Positions 60,567-64,000 of a stretch of DNA of 64,000 nucleotides are shown here, piece after piece; within the stretch, counting starts at the first letter, position 1; each line of letters opens with the position of its first letter. The DNA is from Streptomyces sp. NBC_00306 (GTDB lineage Bacteria; Actinomycetota; Actinomycetes; Streptomycetales; Streptomycetaceae), in assembly GCF_036169555.1 (NCBI RefSeq), contig NZ_CP108032.1, positions 558,001-622,000 on the forward strand, written 5' to 3'. The notes under the pieces were generated by a model. The model had not been told where the DNA came from. It did not search any database and was given only the letters and a program-made list of their open reading frames with translations. The translations under genes were made by a program, and so were the position numbers.

Positions 60567-61679
60567 TCAGGGGGCACCGGCACCAGCGGGGTCGGCCGCG
60601 ACCACATCCACCCGGCCCGTGTGATGTGCGAGGGCCTCGTGCGGGTCGCCGTCCGCCGCCGTGTGGTCGGTGTGGACGGTCGCGGCGGTCAGCCGGGGTA
60701 CCGCGTGGATCAGTGCATGCTCCGCGGCGACGGCCAGCCGGTGTGCTTCGACGACGGTCAGGTGCGGGTCGACGACGATATCGGCTTCCGCGCGCAGGGT
60801 GTGGCCGATCCATCGCATCCGCACCGGTCCGACGCCTCGCAGGCCGTCCACCGCGTGCAGCGCGGTCTCCGCGGTCTCGATGAGACGGGGATCGACGCTG
60901 TCCATCAGGCGCCGGTACACCTCGCGGGCAGCATCCTTGAGGACGAACAGGATGGCGGCGGTGATCAGCAGACCGATGACGGGGTCCGCCAGGCGCAGGC
61001 CGAGGGCGGCGCCGCCCGCGCCCAACAGCACGGCCAGTGAGGTGAATCCGTCCGTACGGGCGTGCAGTCCGTCGGCGACCAGGGCCGCGGAGCCGATCTT
61101 CCGGCCGGTGCGGATGCGGTAGCGGGCCACCCACTCGTTGCCGATGAACCCGGCGACCGCGGCCCCGGCCACGGCCCACAGGTGTGTGATGTCGCGCGGG
61201 TGCAGCAGGCGGTCGACGGCGGCATAGGCGGCCAGTGCGGCGGAGGCGGCGATGGCCGCCACGATCAGGATGCCGGCGAGGTCTTCGGCCCGGCCGTAGC
61301 CGTACGGGTAACGGCGGTTGGCCGCTCGCCGGCCGAGGACGAAGGCGATGCCGAGCGGGAGCGCGGTCAGTGCGTCGGTGGCGTTGTGGATCGTGTCGCC
61401 GAGCAGGGCGACCGACCCGGACAGGGCGACGATCACGGCCTGGATGAGGGTGGTGGCGCCGAGGACGGCGAGGGAGAGCCAGAGCGTGCGCATGCCCTCG
61501 CGGGAGGTCTCCATCGCTGTGTCGACCTTGTCCACCGACTCGTGGCTGTGCGGCCGGACCAGGTGAGCCAGCCGGTGGCGTACCCGGGCCGGGCGGGACG
61601 CATGTGGCTCATGTCGATGCCCGGCCTCGGCGTGGCCGTGGTGTCCGTGGTGGTGCCGGTTCCCCTCCATGGCGTCCAT
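60567..61679 (-). CDS. Cation diffusion facilitator (CDF) zinc/cation exporter
   Basis: A 370-aa CDF transporter. The N-terminal cytoplasmic part is histidine-rich (NRHHHGHHGHAEAGHRHEPH), a likely metal buffer. Six membrane segments carry the transport site: GDTIHNATDALTALPL (the HxxxD-type motif in helix 2) and DGLHARTDGFTSLAVL in helix 5. The C-terminal domain (about 270-345, VDPRLIETAETALHAVDGLR) has the metal-binding fold with further His. ATG 61679 is chosen after GGTGG; an ATG nine codons upstream (MPFLCHGGC) is possible. Members export zinc, cobalt or cadmium. Confidence 0.9.
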   Translation of the reverse strand: MDAMEGNRHHHGHHGHAEAGHRHEPHASRPARVRHRLAHLVRPHSHESVDKVDTAMETSREGMRTLWLSLAVLGATTLIQAVIVALSGSVALLGDTIHNATDALTALPLGIAFVLGRRAANRRYPYGYGRAEDLAGILIVAAIAASAALAAYAAVDRLLHPRDITHLWAVAGAAVAGFIGNEWVARYRIRTGRKIGSAALVADGLHARTDGFTSLAVLLGAGGAALGLRLADPVIGLLITAAILFVLKDAAREVYRRLMDSVDPRLIETAETALHAVDGLRGVGPVRMRWIGHTLRAEADIVVDPHLTVVEAHRLAVAAEHALIHAVPRLTAATVHTDHTAADGDPHEALAHHTGRVDVVAADPAGAGAP

Positions 61680-61822
61680 GCAGCCACCGTGGCACAGGAA
61701 GGGCATTGCGGCTACCACCGTCATACGGCCTCTGACCAGCTGCGATCGACTCGCAAGTACGTCCCGCACGTGGGTGCTCATCAGCCTCGGCAACGAGAGC
61801 GGTCAGCGTGGGCGGTCCGCGG

Positions 61823-62503
61823 TCATGCTTCGGGGTTGATCTTCGACGACAGGAAGAACAGGCCGAGGGCAGCCACCAGGAACACCGCCGCCAGCTCGCT
61901 GTCCCGCACATACAGAACTACGGTCACGACGACGGAGACGAGACCGAGCACCGCGGTGACACAGCCGGCGGCCTTCCGGGCGCCGGCGGGCGGCGCGGAC
62001 AGCCGCGCCAGGGCCGGGTCCTCGGGGTTCTGCCAGTACGGGAAGGGCCCGGGCCTGTACTTCCAGCCGTCCTCCCCGAGTTCCTGGACCCCCGGGTGCC
62101 GGCGCGCGTGGCGCAGGTGGCGAGGTGCGAGGCGCTGCCAGGGCAGCCACGCCTGCCGGGTGGCGATCCAGGCCAGTGCGGGGAGACAGGCCACCGCTGC
62201 CCACACCGCCGAGAGGACCCTGCCGGACGAGGTACTCGGCAGGATGCCCAGGAGCCTGTCCAGTTGCCCACTGGCGGAATACGCGGTCACCGCGGCGGCG
62301 GCGAGCACCATCATCGCCTGCTCGATCCGGTGACCTCCACGGCAGCGCGCGCAACGCGGTACACGGATGCCGGTCCTGTGCCATCTGGTGCGGACACCGA
62401 GAGTCCAGGTCGGACTGCTGTCGACGTCCCGGTGCATCCCGATGACACGATCGTGCTGCGGTGCCGCCGCTTCACTCCCGCAGAACCAGCACTCTCGTGC
62501 CAT
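61823..62503 (-). CDS. Membrane protein with N-terminal zinc-ribbon-like cysteines
   Basis: ATG 62503 follows AGGGG at good spacing and gives a 226-aa protein. The first 55 residues contain CWFCG and, 40 residues later, CARC, a treble-clef/zinc-ribbon-like layout in a soluble head. Two hydrophobic segments follow (MMVLAAAAVTAYS, VLSAVWAAVACLPALAWIA), then a basic soluble stretch with GPFPYWQNPEDPALARL, and two more near the C terminus (AVLGLVSVVVTVVLYV and ELAAVFLVAALGLFFLS). No family is recognised. It is tandem with the cation exporter, 143 nt apart. Confidence 0.7.
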   Translation of the reverse strand: MARECWFCGSEAAAPQHDRVIGMHRDVDSSPTWTLGVRTRWHRTGIRVPRCARCRGGHRIEQAMMVLAAAAVTAYSASGQLDRLLGILPSTSSGRVLSAVWAAVACLPALAWIATRQAWLPWQRLAPRHLRHARRHPGVQELGEDGWKYRPGPFPYWQNPEDPALARLSAPPAGARKAAGCVTAVLGLVSVVVTVVLYVRDSELAAVFLVAALGLFFLSSKINPEA

Positions 62504-62645
62504 GAGCATCCCCTGTGAACCGCGCCGCCTCCGCCGGACCGAATCGACCCTAGCTGTCGGCACGTGACCGTGGGAGTCCATCCGTCACGGAATGCGCGGA
62601 GAGCGCAGGGGGAGCGTCGTCCGTCGACGCGCTGCTGACCGCCCC

Positions 62646-62951
62646 TCAGTCCTTCGGCCCGTCGGCCGGTGCCCTCAGCAGCCGGTCCAGCTCCCTCCCG
62701 GCCTCGTCGTACCCGGCGTCGGAGATCCGTTGCAGCTCGCGCAGGTCGCCGGCTGCGGCCGCGCGCCGCGTGAGCAGGAACCCGGCCCGCAGGGATCCCT
62801 CGTCCAGCAGTTCGCTCAGCTCCCCGACGTCACCGGTCGCGTCGGCGAGATCGGCCAGCCGGTCCAGAGCGGTTTCGCTGCCCTCGTCGGCCAGCTCGCG
62901 CAGGGTCTCCCGGTCGACGTCGGTGTTCCTGTTCGTGTTCGTGTTCGGCAT
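62646..62951 (-). CDS. Small acidic helical-repeat protein (101 aa)
   Basis: After a polar Asn/Thr N terminus (MPNTNTNRNTDVDRETL), the protein is a run of short helices with a repeated pattern of about 12 residues (LRELADEGSETALDRLADLA, LSELLDEGS, LRELQRISDAGYDEAGRELD), like an ankyrin/TPR-like helical repeat. It is strongly acidic. The ATG lies 55 nt from the divergent MerR start, so the two share a promoter region; this gene is the obvious candidate target of the MerR protein. Confidence 0.75.
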   Translation of the reverse strand: MPNTNTNRNTDVDRETLRELADEGSETALDRLADLADATGDVGELSELLDEGSLRAGFLLTRRAAAAGDLRELQRISDAGYDEAGRELDRLLRAPADGPKD

Positions 62952-62965
62952 GACGCCATGCTGCA

Positions 62966-62986
62966 ACCCTGCCCCGGGGGAAAGGT
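62966..62986. promoter_or_regulatory. MerR-type operator between the small gene and merR
   Basis: ACCCTGCCCC-G-GGGGAAAGGT-type near-palindrome of 21 nt, with a minus-strand -35-like TTGACC (62984-62989) overlapping it. Long-spacer promoters with a dyad inside the spacer are typical for MerR activators. The putative minus-strand transcript would have almost no leader. Confidence 0.55.
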
Positions 62987-63005
62987 CAAGTGCGACGATG
63001 GCCGG

Positions 63006-63737
63006 GTGATCACCATCGGGCAGCTGGCCAAGTACGTCGGCGTGTCGACCAAGACCATCCGCGTCTACCACGACAAGGGGCTGCTCCCCGAGCCCGCCCG
63101 CGACGCGTCCGGCTACCGACGCTACGGCGCGGACGATGCCATCGATCTGATCAAGATCCGCACTCTCACCGAAGCCGGTGTCCCCCTGGCCCGTATCCGC
63201 GACCTGCGATCGGCGACCGACGAGGAGTTCCAGCAGGCCCTGCGCGAGATCGACGATGCGCTCACCACCCGCATCGACGCCCTGCGGGCGACGCGGGGGC
63301 GCCTGCACCGGCTCGCCGCCGGGCGATTGGGCTCGCTCCCCGCCGAGGTCGGCGCCCATCTGGAACGCCTGGCCCGCTGGGGATTCACTCCCCGATGGGT
63401 CGATCTGCAACGCGACCTGTGGATCCTCGTGTTCGCCACACACCCGGACGACGCCACCGCACTGTTCCAGGACCAAGCCGAGACCCTGGCCGATCCCGCG
63501 CTGCGGCAGCTCTTCCTCGCCTACGACAGTGCGCACGACCTCGACGCCGACGACCCCCGCCTCGACGACCTGGCCCGCCGGATCGCCGAGGCGACGCGCC
63601 AGCGCTACGGTCCCGGCGAGATGCCCGAACTGGGTACGGCCTCCGAGATCCCGGGCCTCATCCAGAGCACGGTCAACGCCGCCTCCCCGGCATGGCAGCG
63701 ACTCGACACGCTCATTCGCCGGCAACTGGACGCGTGA
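63006..63737 (+). CDS. MerR-family transcriptional regulator
   Basis: A 243-aa regulator starting at GTG 63006 (MITIGQLAKYVGVSTKTIRV). The winged HTH covers residues 1-70 (TIRVYHDKGLLPEPARDASG, then YRRYGADDAIDLIKIRTL), followed by the dimer helix (EFQQALREIDDALTTRIDAL) and a 120-residue helical effector domain without the metal-binding cysteines of metal-sensing MerR proteins. The TipA/BmrR-like size suggests an organic ligand. It is divergent from the small acidic protein gene across a dyad operator. Confidence 0.9.
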   Translation: MITIGQLAKYVGVSTKTIRVYHDKGLLPEPARDASGYRRYGADDAIDLIKIRTLTEAGVPLARIRDLRSATDEEFQQALREIDDALTTRIDALRATRGRLHRLAAGRLGSLPAEVGAHLERLARWGFTPRWVDLQRDLWILVFATHPDDATALFQDQAETLADPALRQLFLAYDSAHDLDADDPRLDDLARRIAEATRQRYGPGEMPELGTASEIPGLIQSTVNAASPAWQRLDTLIRRQLDA

Positions 63738-63794
63738 GTCACGCCTGGGCCTCGGCCGGAGCGGCCGGCCATGCCGGGGGGCGCACCGCGTGCG

Positions 63795-63828
63795 GCGGGC
63801 CGCGGGCATTCAACGGCCCGCGGCCCGC
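63795..63828. terminator. 13-bp hairpin between merR and the partial alcohol dehydrogenase gene
   Basis: GCGGGCCGCGGGC (63795-63807) pairs perfectly with 63816-63828 around an 8-nt ATTCAACG loop, between convergent genes. Confidence 0.75.
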
Positions 63829-63838
63829 GCTGCGGTGC

Positions 63839-64000
63839 CTACGGGTGCAGCACCACCTTGGTGTAGCCCTCGACCCGCTGGTCGAACTTCTCGTACGCCG
63901 AAGGCGCCTGGTCCAGGGGCAGTTCGTGGGAGACGACGAAGCTGGGCTCCGCCCTGCCTTCGATGATCATGTCGCGCAGGAAGCGGTTGTAGCGCTTCAC
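63839..64000 (-). CDS. Zinc-dependent alcohol dehydrogenase, C-terminal 53 residues (cut by window end)
   Basis: The frame read from base 64000 gives the end of a medium-chain dehydrogenase: RYNRFLRDMIIEGRAEPSFV, then HELPLDQAPSAYEKFDQRVE, ending TKVVLHP before TAG at 63839-63841. The PLDQAPSAYEKFD segment and VVLHP end are typical of glutathione-independent formaldehyde dehydrogenase-like zinc ADHs. The cofactor and zinc sites lie outside the window. Confidence 0.8.
   Translation of the reverse strand: MKRYNRFLRDMIIEGRAEPSFVVSHELPLDQAPSAYEKFDQRVEGYTKVVLHP

Overview
The window is a high-GC actinobacterial chromosome segment that is almost certainly from a Streptomyces. The signs are strong G/C bias at third codon positions, GTG/TTG starts, a bifunctional geosmin synthase, a large LuxR-type ATPase regulator, a DUF397 protein, a PAS/SpoIIE-type PP2C phosphatase and many Tat/Sec-exported hydrolases. 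No ribosomal, tRNA, CRISPR, phage or insertion-sequence features were seen. Both ends cut genes: a penicillin-acylase/acyltransferase fusion on the left and a zinc alcohol dehydrogenase on the right.

Layout. (1) 2-2536: 3' part of an Ntn-hydrolase acylase fused to a siderophore-type N-acyltransferase. (2) 2622-16405: a complete cluster for a group 1h (formerly 'group 5', high-affinity, atmospheric H2-oxidising) [NiFe]-hydrogenase on the minus strand. It has one structural operon (hhyS, hhyL, a NifU/rubredoxin-like iron-sulfur protein, two conserved DUF proteins, an uncharacterised 473-aa protein, a maturation protease and a 39-aa membrane peptide) and a hypABFCDE maturation operon. The two are separated by a PadR regulator facing the other way. 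(3) 16795-24483: NAD-dependent DNA ligase (probable second copy), DedA-like membrane protein, PAS-PP2C phosphatase, an HTH/TPR regulator and a divergent phosphotransferase. (4) 25168-29489: exported peptidoglycan amidase and geosmin synthase geoA, whose leader can fold into a branched RNA structure covering part of the Shine-Dalgarno. (5) 29584-34464: small conserved proteins, a 971-aa LAL-type regulator, a 41-bp tandem repeat and an orphan DUF397 protein. (6) 34570-40365: a five-gene module (two cysteine-less SCP-x thiolase-like proteins, a DUF35 partner, enoyl-CoA hydratase, divergent acyl-CoA synthetase) that matches in order and size the mycobacterial Ltp3/Ltp4/DUF35 set for C24-branched sterol side chains. 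(7) 40402-54323: DUF72, VOC protein, PaaK, PIG-L deacetylase, two more acyl-CoA synthetases, exported penicillin/AHL-type acylase, Ca2+/H+ antiporter, nitronate monooxygenase and an exported serine hydrolase. (8) 54331-64000: CrtI-type oxidoreductase, Ser/Thr kinase with a TPR array overlapping a DUF2236 oxygenase gene, SDR, a protein remnant, zinc/cation exporter, MerR regulator with divergent small gene, partial ADH.

How it works together: the hydrogenase block is self-contained (catalytic subunits, electron-transfer protein, all six Hyp factors, endopeptidase) and should let non-growing cells or spores live on trace H2. The lipid/sterol block shares a 17-bp palindrome (TCTGAY-N5-GTCAGA) with the nitronate monooxygenase/acyl-CoA synthetase promoter 13.7 kb away, suggesting one unlinked repressor controls both. 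The most notable items are the acylase-acyltransferase fusion, the two-site regulon, the geoA leader structure, the four-cysteine iron site in the hydrogenase accessory protein and two tandem short reading frames near 19.7 kb.
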